64,000 nucleotides of DNA from Pokkaliibacter plantistimulans. Lineage in GTDB: Bacteria; Pseudomonadota; Gammaproteobacteria; Pseudomonadales; Balneatricaceae. The notes below the pieces were generated by a model. It had not been told where the DNA came from. It worked only from the letters and a program-made list of their open reading frames with translations, and made no database searches. Shown here one piece after another: positions 17,070 through 26,053 of this stretch. The stretch lies in NCBI RefSeq assembly GCF_046844695.1, contig NZ_CP177354.1:5642001-5706000 (forward strand), written 5' to 3'. Each line of letters starts with the position of its first letter. The stretch's first letter is position 1. The translations under genes were made by a program, and so were the position numbers.

Positions 17070-18451
17070 ATGATTTCGAAATAGCGATCCAGTTCCCAGT
17101 CGCTGATATGTTTGCGGAACTCGCGCTCCTCCCACTCACGACTGGCGGAAAAGTGATCGACAAACTCATTGCCGAACAGCTCGCGAGCGGCCTCTGAGGT
17201 TTTCAGGCGCTGGGCGGCGTCCCACAGGGTACGCGGCAGGGCCAGCTCAGGCGCGTGACGCACGGCATAGCCGTTACCGGTCACTTCAGGCTCGGGTTCC
17301 CACTCGTGCATGATGCCGTACAGCCCTGAAGCCAGAGCGGCTGACAGCGCCAGATAGGGGTTGCCATCGGCGGAACCGAGACGGTACTCGGTGCGCTGCG
17401 ATTTGTCGGAGCCGGGTATTACCCGCAGGGCGGTGGTGCGGTTTTCCACGCCCCAGGTCGCATCGGTAGGCGCCCAGTAGCCGGGAATCAGGCGGCGGTA
17501 GGAGTTCAGGGTCGGTGCCACCATGCACAGGAACTCCGGCATCAGCCGCTGCTGACCGGCGAGGAAATGGCGCTGCAGCTTGCTCATGTTGTGTTTCTGG
17601 CTGGGGTCGTAGAAGGCGGACTTGCCTTGCTGAGCCCCCTCCCGGTGGCGCAGGGAAATATGAATATGACCGCTCTGGCCGGGCACATCGGCTGACCACT
17701 TGGCCATAAAGGTAGCCATCAGGTTATTACGCTGGGCCAGCACCTTCATGAAGGTTTTGAACAGCGCCCCCTTGTCGGCAGCGGCTTCGGCGTTGTCCAC
17801 GGCAATGGCGGCTTCCAGCACACCGGGGCCGGTTTCGGTATGCAGCCCCTCGATGGGGAAGTCCATGTCTTCCGCCATTTTCAGAATCTGATGGTAGAGA
17901 TCGGCATGAACGGTATTGCGGATGATGGAATAGCCCATCCAGTCAGGGGTGAAGGGTTTGAGGTTGCGAAAGCCCTTTTCACGGATGGATTGCGGCGTTT
18001 CATCAAACATGAAGAACTCGTATTCCAGCGCAGCAAACGCATCGAAGCCCAGATCACGCGCCTTGTTCAGCACCCGGCGCAGGGTGCCACGCGGGCAGAC
18101 CGCTTCGGCGGCCTGATCGAACTCACCCATGAACAGCAGCATGCCGCCCTCTTCAAAAGGCAGCTCACGACAGCTCGACGGGATCACCCGCACCGGAGCA
18201 TCGGGGTAGCCGGTATGCCAGCCGGTGTACTTGCCGTTGTCGTACAGCTGGTCTTTCACATCCCAGCCCAGCACCACGTCGCAGAAGGCAAAGCCGCTTT
18301 CCAGCGCAGAGAAGAATTTCGACCGGCTCATGTATTTGCCGAGCATCACCCCGTCATTGTCGAAGATGCCCACCTTCACATGGGACAGACCGCGCTCTTC
18401 AACGATACGTTTGGCATCCTCTACCGTCTTTACATCTCTCGGGTTCATCAT
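17066..18451 (-). CDS. Glutamine synthetase family protein (gamma-glutamylamine ligase type)
   Basis: 461 residues. The C-terminal catalytic barrel shows the ammonia/glutamate-site Glu in LEYEFFMFDE and HTETGPGVLE, ATP-site GQSGHIHISL, and NRTTALRVIPGS. It is closer to PuuA/SpuI-like ligases, which join glutamate to an amine with ATP, than to true GlnA: there is no adenylylation loop and the N-terminal domain (FDNDGVMLGKYMSRSKF) is of the catabolic type. First gene of the run that continues with ABM, amidotransferase, aldehyde and alcohol dehydrogenases. The stop codon lies in the end of MITE-like copy 2. Confidence 0.88.
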   Translation of the reverse strand: MMNPRDVKTVEDAKRIVEERGLSHVKVGIFDNDGVMLGKYMSRSKFFSALESGFAFCDVVLGWDVKDQLYDNGKYTGWHTGYPDAPVRVIPSSCRELPFEEGGMLLFMGEFDQAAEAVCPRGTLRRVLNKARDLGFDAFAALEYEFFMFDETPQSIREKGFRNLKPFTPDWMGYSIIRNTVHADLYHQILKMAEDMDFPIEGLHTETGPGVLEAAIAVDNAEAAADKGALFKTFMKVLAQRNNLMATFMAKWSADVPGQSGHIHISLRHREGAQQGKSAFYDPSQKHNMSKLQRHFLAGQQRLMPEFLCMVAPTLNSYRRLIPGYWAPTDATWGVENRTTALRVIPGSDKSQRTEYRLGSADGNPYLALSAALASGLYGIMHEWEPEPEVTGNGYAVRHAPELALPRTLWDAAQRLKTSEAARELFGNEFVDHFSASREWEEREFRKHISDWELDRYFEII

Positions 18452-19356
18452 CTCTCGCCCCTGTCCTTATTCTGCTGTTTTGCTGGGTGGCCGCTTTACC
18501 GGCTTGCCGTTTTACTAATTGTCAGAGGCAACCTGCATCTGACGGAGTTCACGTTCAACAAGTGCCTAGGGTTATAGAAGGTCCGGCACACGGCGCGCAA
18601 CCAGTTTCGTTTTGGGCAAAAAGATACTATTAGCGAAATTTATAGTGCCCGCCGGAGGGGCAGACTGGCGACGCGGCCCCACCTCAGCACCTGCTCCCGG
18701 TCTGCAGTGCGTCGGCCTTGGCGGTACACGACCTGCCACGGGTAAGGCTCTGCTGTTCATATAAAAAGCGGGGCATACAAAGAGCTGATCCCATAAATAA
18801 CTGGCGCAATTAAACCCTCGTTATTCAGCCATCGTTGATATATCTGAAAAGAATTAAACCCCCGCAGATAAATGACTACATCGCTTAAAAAGTCTCAGTA
18901 CAGGTTCACGTAAAAATGAGAATTGATTTTTCACAAATTTAGACAATCATTAGTCATATAAAAGAAAACCGTCATGTACCAAACGGCTGGTGCCAAAAAC
19001 GCCAGAATGGCCACGCCATGGCTGGAATAATTCAATATTCATCACGGTTACGCCTTGGTCGTGATTACTGAACGGAAAAGCATAAAACCAGCCAGACAAT
19101 TGAAAATTAAATAGAAACAAGAAAAACAAACCGTGCATTCCAATTTCGATTAATTATGAAAATAAACAATAAAAACAACGCTAAAGCGCTGAATAAAAAC
19201 ATATAAAGCACGGCAATAGCGACGCTCTCACTTCGCTATTAACCGCATGCTGTACACCAGATTCAGACAGGCAGTATTGAACCGTCATTGAGCCGAAAGG
19301 GAGGCTGGCCAGCCTGTTACCCGACGCAGGCCAGCTTTCCCGCAGAGGGAGTGAAC
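18452..19356. other. Long AT-rich intergenic region
   Basis: 905 bases without a gene I can support, divergent promoters for the synthetase-like gene (left) and the GMC gene (right). From about 18780 the composition turns strongly AT-rich with runs of A and T, unlike the flanking GC-rich genes. It probably carries the regulatory region of the GMC cluster. A half Fur-box-like word (AATGAGAATTGATTTTT, 18914-18930) is too imperfect to call. Confidence 0.5.
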
Positions 19357-22300
19357 ATGAAACGTATTTCCAGCCCGCTGGCAGAGATAAAAGAACACTA
19401 CGAGGTCATTGTTATCGGCTCCGGCTATGGTGGCGGTATCGCCGCTTCACGTATGGCGCGTGCCGGGCGGCAGGTGTGTCTGCTGGAGCGGGGCCGGGAG
19501 ATCGTCCCCGGCGAATACCCCGACACCGAGCTTGAAGCCACCACCGAGTTTCAGATTCATCATCCCGATGGCCATATCGGCTCGCGCACCGGGCTCTATG
19601 ATCTTCACGTCAACGCCCAGCAGAACGTGGTGGTCGGTTGCGGTCTTGGCGGCACCTCCCTGATCAACGCCAACGTCGCCCTCGAAGCCAAACCCGAAGT
19701 GTTTGAAGACCCGCGCTGGCCCGCTGGTATCCGTGCCCACACCGATACCCTGCTGCAGGAGGGCTACCGCCGGGCGCGGGAGATGCTCAAACCCAACCCC
19801 TACCCCACCACCAAGATCACGCCCGACAAACTGCAGGCGCATCAGCAGTCCGCCGCCTTTATGCAGCAAAGCCAGAACTTCTACCGCCCGCCCATCAACG
19901 TCACGTTCGAGCCGCTGCCCGACAACACCAACCATGTTGGCGTCGAGCAGCTGCCGTGCAACAACTGCGGCGACTGTGTGTCCGGCTGCAATAACAAGGC
20001 GAAGAACACCACCCTGATGAACTATCTGCCCGATGCCTGGAATCATGGCGCAGAGATTTTCTGTCAGGCGGAAGTGCGTTATCTCAAGCGCGATGGCGAC
20101 CAGTGGCTGGTGTACTACCAGTACGTCGGTACCGGGCGGGAAAAATTCGATGCGCCGCTGCTGTTCGTCAAGGCTGACATCGTTATCGTTTCTGCCGGCA
20201 CCCTCGGCACCACTGAAATTCTGCTGCGCTCACGGCAACAGGGGCTGGCCCTGTCGGATCAGCTCGGTCAGCACATGAGCGGCAACGGCGACATTCTGGG
20301 CTTTGGCTATAACAACGATGTGCGCATCAACGGCATCGGCTTTGGCACCCACAGCGTGGAACAGGCCGGTGAAGTCGGCCCCTGCATCACTTCCGTCATC
20401 GACATGCGCAATGAAGCCGAGTACGACAAGCGCATGGTGATTGAAGAAGGCTCGATCCCCGGCGCGCTGGGCAAACTGATGGTGCCAGCCATGGCACTGG
20501 CCGCTGACGATATTGGTATCCGCACCGAAACCGGGGTCATGGCGCTGGCGCGGCAGGCGGCACGCAAGCTGGACAGCACCATCCGCGGCCCCTACCACGG
20601 CGCCATCAACCATCTGCAAACCTACCTGATCATGAGCCATGACGACGAAGCCGGGCAGATGGTGCTGGATGACAAAGATCAGCTGCGCATCGACTGGCCA
20701 GGAGTAGGCACCCAGCCGAACTTCGAAATCGGCAACGCCCGCCTGCTGGAGGCCACTCGTGCCCTCGGCGGCACCTATGTGCCCAACCCGGTGTGGACCA
20801 AACTGTTCAAGCACAGCCTGATCTCGGTGCATCCGCTCGGCGGCTGCGTGATGGGGGAAGATGCCCGGCAGGGTGTGGTCAACCATAAAAATCAGGTGTT
20901 CTGTGGCAACAGCAGCGATGCCGTCTATGACAGCCTGTACGTCACCGATGGGGCGGTGATCCCGACGTCACTGGCGGTCAATCCGCTGCTGACCATTTCG
21001 GCCATCAGCGAGCGCGCCATGGCCCTGCTGGCCGCCGACCGCGGCTGGACGGTGGACTACAGCCTGCCCTCCGCCCCACGTCGGCAACCGGTGGCCAGCA
21101 CCCTCGGCATCGAGTTTACCGAAACCATGCAGGGCTATTTCTCCACCGCCTTCACCCAGCCTGCCGATGAAGACCTGCCACGCTACCGGCAGGCCAGCGA
21201 AGCCGGGCAGCAGGCCGGTTCCACCATGGCCTTCACCCTCACCATTGCCGCAGCTGATATGGAGAAAATGCTCGCCGAGCCCAGCCATAGCGCCACCATT
21301 GTCGGCACCCTGATGGCCCCGGCACTGTCACCCGCCGCCATGGTGGTCAGCCACGGCACCTTCAATCTGTTTGAAAAGGACAACAACGATGTCGGTGAGC
21401 GGCACATGAACTACAACATGCGCCTGACCACCACCGACGGGACGGAATACTTTTTCAGTGGCTTCAAGTCGATTCCCTTCGATCACGGCGCCCTGCATAT
21501 CTGGCCCGACACCAGCACGCTCTATGTGACGGTCTATCAGGGCAGTGACAATCAGGGGGCAGTGGTCGGCAGCGGTGTGCTGCACATCGCCGTCACCGAT
21601 TTTGCCAAACAGATGACCACCATGAAGGTGCTCAACGCTCCCGATGAAAAGACCCGGCTGGCCGCCATGGCCCGCTTCGGCAAGTTCTTTGCCGGGGTGT
21701 TGTGGGACAGCTATGGCGGCGTGTTCGCCGGTGATACCTACTTCAACAAGGATCTGCCGCCGCGAAAAAAACGCCTGCTCAACACTGCCCCGCCGACCCT
21801 TCACCCCTTTCTGACCGAAGACGGTGTGGCGCTGCGCCTGAGCCGTTATCAGGGTGGCAGCAAGGGGCCGGTGATGCTGGTGCACGGCCTTGGCGTCAGC
21901 TCGGCGATCTTCTCCACCGACACCATTGGCACCAATCTGCTGGAGTATCTGTACAACCACGGCTACGACGTCTGGTTGCTGGATTTCCGCGTCAGCATCC
22001 TGCTGGAGGCGGCCAAACAGCAGTGGGACGGTGACCAGATTGCCCGCTATGACTACGCCGCCGCCATCAGCCAGATCCAGCAGCTGACGGGCGCCAAAGA
22101 TGTGCAGTGTGTGGTGCACTGCTACGGCGCGACTACCTTCTTCATGTCGCTGCTGGGTGGCTTGCAGGGCGTGCGCTCGGTGGTCTGCTCGCAGATTGCC
22201 TGCGATATCGTGGTGCCCACCGCCACCAAGGTGAAAGTGGGGCTGCATCTGCCTTCGGTGCTGGATGCCTTCGGTATCAAGTCACTGACCGCCTATGCCG

Positions 22301-22809
22301 AAGAGCATGAGCACTGGTACGAAAAGCTCTATGACACCGCCCTCAATGGCTATGCCCGGCTTGAGGCGCAGGGTTACTGCGATAACCCGGTATGCCATCG
22401 CATTACCTTCATGTATGCCCCGCTCTACCGTCATGCGCAGCTCAACAACACCCTGCACGACAACCTGCACGAGCTGTTCGCCGAGTCCAACATGCGCACC
22501 TTCGAGCATCTGGCGCTGATGTGCCGCAAGGGTCGCCTGCTGAGCTTCGACGGTGAGGATATCTACATGCCGCACATGGACAGGCTGAGCATGCCGATGC
22601 TGTTTATCAGCGGCGGCGAGAACGAGTGCTACCTGCCGGAAAGCACCGCCAGAACCTATCAGCGTCTGGTCGAGCGCTTCGGGCCGGACAACTACTCACG
22701 GGTAGTGGTGCCTGACTACGGCCATATCGACTGCATCTTCGGTCGCAATGCCATCAACGATGTCTACCCGCACATCCTCAGCCATCTGGAGAAGAGCGCG
22801 GCAGGCTGA
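19357..22809 (+). CDS. GMC oxidoreductase fused to alpha/beta hydrolase
   Basis: 1150 residues from the ATG at 19357, which has GAGGGAG 8 bases upstream; the frame is open 23 codons further. Residues 1-~575 are a GMC/cholesterol-oxidase-type flavoprotein: FAD loop VIVIGSGYGGGIAASRMARAG, active-site HPLGGC (His492) and AVNPLLTISAISERAM. C201, C204, C207 and C211 (CNNCGDCVSGC) form a ferredoxin-like Cys set that could hold an Fe-S centre. Residues ~590-850 are a beta-rich middle domain. From ~860 an alpha/beta hydrolase follows (LVHGLGVSSAIF). Its nucleophile elbow is VVHCYGATT, with Cys922 in place of Ser, and its His lies in PDYGHIDCIFG. No signal peptide. It leads a cluster with a c-type cytochrome, a likely electron acceptor. 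Substrate unknown; sterol- or lipid-like alcohol is a guess. Confidence 0.88.
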   Translation: MKRISSPLAEIKEHYEVIVIGSGYGGGIAASRMARAGRQVCLLERGREIVPGEYPDTELEATTEFQIHHPDGHIGSRTGLYDLHVNAQQNVVVGCGLGGTSLINANVALEAKPEVFEDPRWPAGIRAHTDTLLQEGYRRAREMLKPNPYPTTKITPDKLQAHQQSAAFMQQSQNFYRPPINVTFEPLPDNTNHVGVEQLPCNNCGDCVSGCNNKAKNTTLMNYLPDAWNHGAEIFCQAEVRYLKRDGDQWLVYYQYVGTGREKFDAPLLFVKADIVIVSAGTLGTTEILLRSRQQGLALSDQLGQHMSGNGDILGFGYNNDVRINGIGFGTHSVEQAGEVGPCITSVIDMRNEAEYDKRMVIEEGSIPGALGKLMVPAMALAADDIGIRTETGVMALARQAARKLDSTIRGPYHGAINHLQTYLIMSHDDEAGQMVLDDKDQLRIDWPGVGTQPNFEIGNARLLEATRALGGTYVPNPVWTKLFKHSLISVHPLGGCVMGEDARQGVVNHKNQVFCGNSSDAVYDSLYVTDGAVIPTSLAVNPLLTISAISERAMALLAADRGWTVDYSLPSAPRRQPVASTLGIEFTETMQGYFSTAFTQPADEDLPRYRQASEAGQQAGSTMAFTLTIAAADMEKMLAEPSHSATIVGTLMAPALSPAAMVVSHGTFNLFEKDNNDVGERHMNYNMRLTTTDGTEYFFSGFKSIPFDHGALHIWPDTSTLYVTVYQGSDNQGAVVGSGVLHIAVTDFAKQMTTMKVLNAPDEKTRLAAMARFGKFFAGVLWDSYGGVFAGDTYFNKDLPPRKKRLLNTAPPTLHPFLTEDGVALRLSRYQGGSKGPVMLVHGLGVSSAIFSTDTIGTNLLEYLYNHGYDVWLLDFRVSILLEAAKQQWDGDQIARYDYAAAISQIQQLTGAKDVQCVVHCYGATTFFMSLLGGLQGVRSVVCSQIACDIVVPTATKVKVGLHLPSVLDAFGIKSLTAYAEEHEHWYEKLYDTALNGYARLEAQGYCDNPVCHRITFMYAPLYRHAQLNNTLHDNLHELFAESNMRTFEHLALMCRKGRLLSFDGEDIYMPHMDRLSMPMLFISGGENECYLPESTARTYQRLVERFGPDNYSRVVVPDYGHIDCIFGRNAINDVYPHILSHLEKSAAG

Positions 22810-22840
22810 CAGGCCTGTCGTTCTTTCCCCGGGAGCCTGC

Positions 22841-22874
22841 TCACGATCCCGCCGGTCTGCGGCCGGGATCGTGA
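22841..22874 (+). repeat. Intercistronic inverted repeat
   Basis: TCACGATCCCG and CGGGATCGTGA, an 11-bp perfect stem with a 12-base loop, between the GMC and cytochrome genes. It has no T-run, so it is likely an attenuator or RNA-processing hairpin, not a terminator. Confidence 0.6.
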
Positions 22875-22908
22875 CCGCGCTCATCATGCCTGAAGCAAGG
22901 AGCACACC

Positions 22909-24798
22909 ATGGAAACCGTGATCCAACACCCCCTGCCGATACGCTGGTACCGGATCCTGATAGGGATCGGCGTCGTCATCAATATGACCTTTGCCATCCC
23001 CGCCCTGCTGTTTCCCAACGAGCTGAACACCCTGCTGGGGTTGCCGCTGCAAGCCTTTTATCCGTGGCTGGAAAACACCGGCATGCTGCTGATCGGTATC
23101 AGCCTGTTCTATCTGCCCTCTGGCTTCTGGGCGGCACGCTATCCGCTGTATGACTGGCTGTGCGTGCTGTCGCGGCTGGTCGCGGTGCTGTTCTGGCTGT
23201 ATCTGATCAGCAGCTCACCCTACCCGGACGCCTTCACCCCGCTGCTCTATTCCGACCTGTTCATGTTTGTGGCCCTTGGCCTCCTGCTCTATCTGGGGGT
23301 CAGTCCGGCCTACCGGCCACAGGCCATGCTGCAACGGGGGCTGTGTGCCGTACTGGCCGGGCTGCGTTGCCTGTTCAGTGGCCGCTGCCGCAAGTACAGC
23401 ATCATCGCCTTACTGGTGGTCGGTTTTGTCGGGTTTGAGGCGTGGTACAACCTGTTGCGGGTCGTGCCGCAACCCGGCTTCAGCTCTGATGAGGAGCACT
23501 TCAAGTACGCCCCCATCGGCCTCGGCATGGAGGCGCGCATTCCGCTGTATATTTTCTCGGTGCTGCCGAAAGTCTGCCCGCAGCAGATGCCCACTGCGTC
23601 CGCGGCAGAGGGCTGGAAAGCCTTCGGCTTTATCTTTGAGCCCGGCCACAGCCTGCCGGTTGGGCTGGCCCAGCGCCAGATCGGTTACCCCTCGGTGGAG
23701 CCCAACTGCGCCCTGTGCCACACCGGCCGTTACCGCCAGAGCAGTGATGAAGTGGCCACGGCGGTGCCGACCGCACCGGCCACCTTCCTCAATCTGGAAC
23801 GTTTTCAGTGGTTCCTCTACGACTGCGCGGCGAGCAGCGACTTTGTCAGCAACACCCTGCAGCAGATCAACGCCCAGTATGATCTGGGGCCGATTGAAAG
23901 CCTGTTCTACCGCTTCCTGATTGTCCCCATGACCCGCACCTCGCTGATCAAGCAGGGCAAGGAATATGGCTGGCAAAAGATTCGCCCTGAACAAGGGCCG
24001 GGGCGCACCGATACCTTTAACCCCACCAAGATGGTGATCTTCGGCTTCCCCGATGACTCCACCATCGGCACGGTCGACCTGCCACAGATCTGGAACCAGC
24101 AACCGCGTGAATCCATGTATCTGCACTGGGACGGCAACAACAACGATATTCGTGAACGCAACTACGCGGCCGCCATGGCGGTTGGCGCCACACCCAACTC
24201 CGTGTTGCCGGACGAGTTCAAGCGCGTCACCGACTGGCTGCTGACCCATCAGCCGCCCAGCTGGCCCTATGCGCTGGATAACGAACGGCAAGCACGCGGC
24301 CAGGTCATCTGGCAGGGCCAGTGCGCCAGCTGCCATGAGTTCGGTAAGGTCAATACCGGGCAAGTCACCACCAGCCTCAGCGAGCTGGGTACCGACCCGT
24401 ACCGGGTCAACTCCTTCACCGTCGGGCTGGTGCAGCGTTTCCATCAGTTCAAGACGCCGCCCTTCGACTTTGGCGCCTATCGCAAGACCTACAGCTACAG
24501 CAACACCCCCACCGACGGCATCTGGCTGCGCGCCCCCTACTTACACAACGGCTCGGTGCCCAGCCTGTGGGATTTGCTGCAGAAACCTGAGCAGCGGCCC
24601 GTCACCTTCTATCGCGGCAATGATGTGATCGATACCCGCAAGGTCGGCTACGTCAGTGACCAGCCCGGCACCGACAGTGATCACTACTTTCTGTTCGACA
24701 CCCGCCTGCCGGGGAACAGCAATGCCGGTCACCTGTACGGCACGGACCTGTCCGACAGCGAGAAGTGGGATCTGATCGAATACATGAAGTCTCTTTAG
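22909..24798 (+). CDS. Membrane-anchored di-heme c-type cytochrome (RoxA/peroxidase-like)
   Basis: 629 residues. Residues ~15-180 hold four to five hydrophobic helices, with another helix at ~165-185 (KYSIIALLVVGFVGFEAWYN). The rest is a periplasmic cytochrome domain with two heme motifs, CALCH (residues 267-271) and CASCH (472-476). Surrounding blocks (MYLHWDGNNNDIRERNYAAA, APYLHNGSVPSLWDLL) match the RoxA/di-heme peroxidase-like family. It should carry electrons from a periplasm-facing or membrane oxidoreductase to the respiratory chain. It follows the flavin-hydrolase fusion by 99 bases and precedes the phosphoesterase by 10, so co-transcription is likely. Exact partner is inferred. Confidence 0.85.
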   Translation: METVIQHPLPIRWYRILIGIGVVINMTFAIPALLFPNELNTLLGLPLQAFYPWLENTGMLLIGISLFYLPSGFWAARYPLYDWLCVLSRLVAVLFWLYLISSSPYPDAFTPLLYSDLFMFVALGLLLYLGVSPAYRPQAMLQRGLCAVLAGLRCLFSGRCRKYSIIALLVVGFVGFEAWYNLLRVVPQPGFSSDEEHFKYAPIGLGMEARIPLYIFSVLPKVCPQQMPTASAAEGWKAFGFIFEPGHSLPVGLAQRQIGYPSVEPNCALCHTGRYRQSSDEVATAVPTAPATFLNLERFQWFLYDCAASSDFVSNTLQQINAQYDLGPIESLFYRFLIVPMTRTSLIKQGKEYGWQKIRPEQGPGRTDTFNPTKMVIFGFPDDSTIGTVDLPQIWNQQPRESMYLHWDGNNNDIRERNYAAAMAVGATPNSVLPDEFKRVTDWLLTHQPPSWPYALDNERQARGQVIWQGQCASCHEFGKVNTGQVTTSLSELGTDPYRVNSFTVGLVQRFHQFKTPPFDFGAYRKTYSYSNTPTDGIWLRAPYLHNGSVPSLWDLLQKPEQRPVTFYRGNDVIDTRKVGYVSDQPGTDSDHYFLFDTRLPGNSNAGHLYGTDLSDSEKWDLIEYMKSL

Positions 24799-24808
24799 GA
24801 GGTGTGCG

Positions 24809-25996
24809 ATGCAACTGCAAGAATGGCAAAACCGCATCCAGTCCGCCCTTGGCACCCTCGAGGATGATGCCCATCGTACCCGGGTGCTGGAACTGATTCG
24901 CCAGTCCCATCAGCAGGCGCTGGACATCGTCCAGTCCGGCTCCACCCAGGCCAACTCCATTCCCTGGGAGTTCGTCCACGGGCTGGCGCTGCTGGACAAA
25001 AGCGCCGGTCAGGATCTGCTGCCCACCGACAGCAGCCAGTTCCCGACCCGTCTGATGGATGACGGCACCCTGCTGGGCTGCCGCAAGTGGGAGCTGCTCG
25101 ATCCCAAATGGGCCGAAGCGCTGGTGCAGTGGCTGGAACATATCTGGCATCGCCATGACTTCATTACCAGCCCGGCCAGCATTGCCCTGCCCGCGCAGGT
25201 CAATATCGCCATCGCCGGTGACTGGGGCACCGGCGACTACATTGCCCAGCGGGTCGCCACGGCCATGAACCAGCTCGGTGCGGATGTGACCATCCACCTT
25301 GGTGACGTGTATTACGCAGGCGTCGGCTCCGATGAAGACAACGACTTCAGCAGCTGGCCTGCCGGGCATCTGGGGCAGTTCACCCTCAACTCCAATCATG
25401 AAATGTACAACGGCGCCTTCGGCTACTTTACCGAGCTCAGCAAACGCTTCCCCCTGCAGAAAGGCTGCAGCTATTTCAGCCTGTACAACGACCACTGGCT
25501 GATAATCGGCCTCGACAGTGCCTACGACGCCAAAACCGACAACCTCTATATGGACGGCGCCCTCAATGACAGCCAGTGCCAGTGGCTCAGCCAGCTGGCC
25601 GCCAGCCATGCGGGCAAGCGGTTGTTACTGCTGTCTCACCATCAGGGTTTCAGCATGGACGGCAGCCAGCAGACCGGCCTGTACACGCAGGTGGTCAAGG
25701 CCCTGGGGCGCGTGCCGGACTACTGGTACTGGGGCCATCTGCACAATGTCATCTGCTATGCCGAGCAGCAGGGTCTCAAGGCCCGCTGCATCGGCCACGG
25801 CGCTATTCCCTATGGCCGTGCCAGCCTGCTGGACAACAAACCGACCGTGCTCTGGCAGGAGACCGAATCGGCCAGCGATGACGGTTATCCGCTACGGATA
25901 CTGAACGGCTATCTGCAACTGCAGCTGGATGGCGAGCACATCGCCGAGCGGCTGTATGACGAACGGGGCCGCCTGCGCTGGAGCGCTACGGACTAG
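24809..25996 (+). CDS. Calcineurin-like metallophosphoesterase
   Basis: 395 residues. All metal-ligand blocks are visible: AIAGDWGTGDY, IHLGDVYYAG, NSNHEMYNG, LLSHHQGF and YWYWGHLHNVICY. There is an ~125-residue N-terminal extension without recognisable domain and no signal peptide. The ribosome site overlaps the stop of the cytochrome gene (TAGGAGG), which indicates coupling. Function in the cluster is unknown: it may hydrolyse a phosphate ester made or released by the neighbouring enzymes. Confidence 0.85.
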   Translation: MQLQEWQNRIQSALGTLEDDAHRTRVLELIRQSHQQALDIVQSGSTQANSIPWEFVHGLALLDKSAGQDLLPTDSSQFPTRLMDDGTLLGCRKWELLDPKWAEALVQWLEHIWHRHDFITSPASIALPAQVNIAIAGDWGTGDYIAQRVATAMNQLGADVTIHLGDVYYAGVGSDEDNDFSSWPAGHLGQFTLNSNHEMYNGAFGYFTELSKRFPLQKGCSYFSLYNDHWLIIGLDSAYDAKTDNLYMDGALNDSQCQWLSQLAASHAGKRLLLLSHHQGFSMDGSQQTGLYTQVVKALGRVPDYWYWGHLHNVICYAEQQGLKARCIGHGAIPYGRASLLDNKPTVLWQETESASDDGYPLRILNGYLQLQLDGEHIAERLYDERGRLRWSATD

Positions 25997-26053
25997 CAAC
26001 ATGCTCTACGAATGCCTTCACACGCGAATGCGCCCCCTGAGGAGAATAAAAAT

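Noticed and set aside
18914..18930. Fur-box-like word
   Set aside because: Only one half matches, unlike the good box at 11813.
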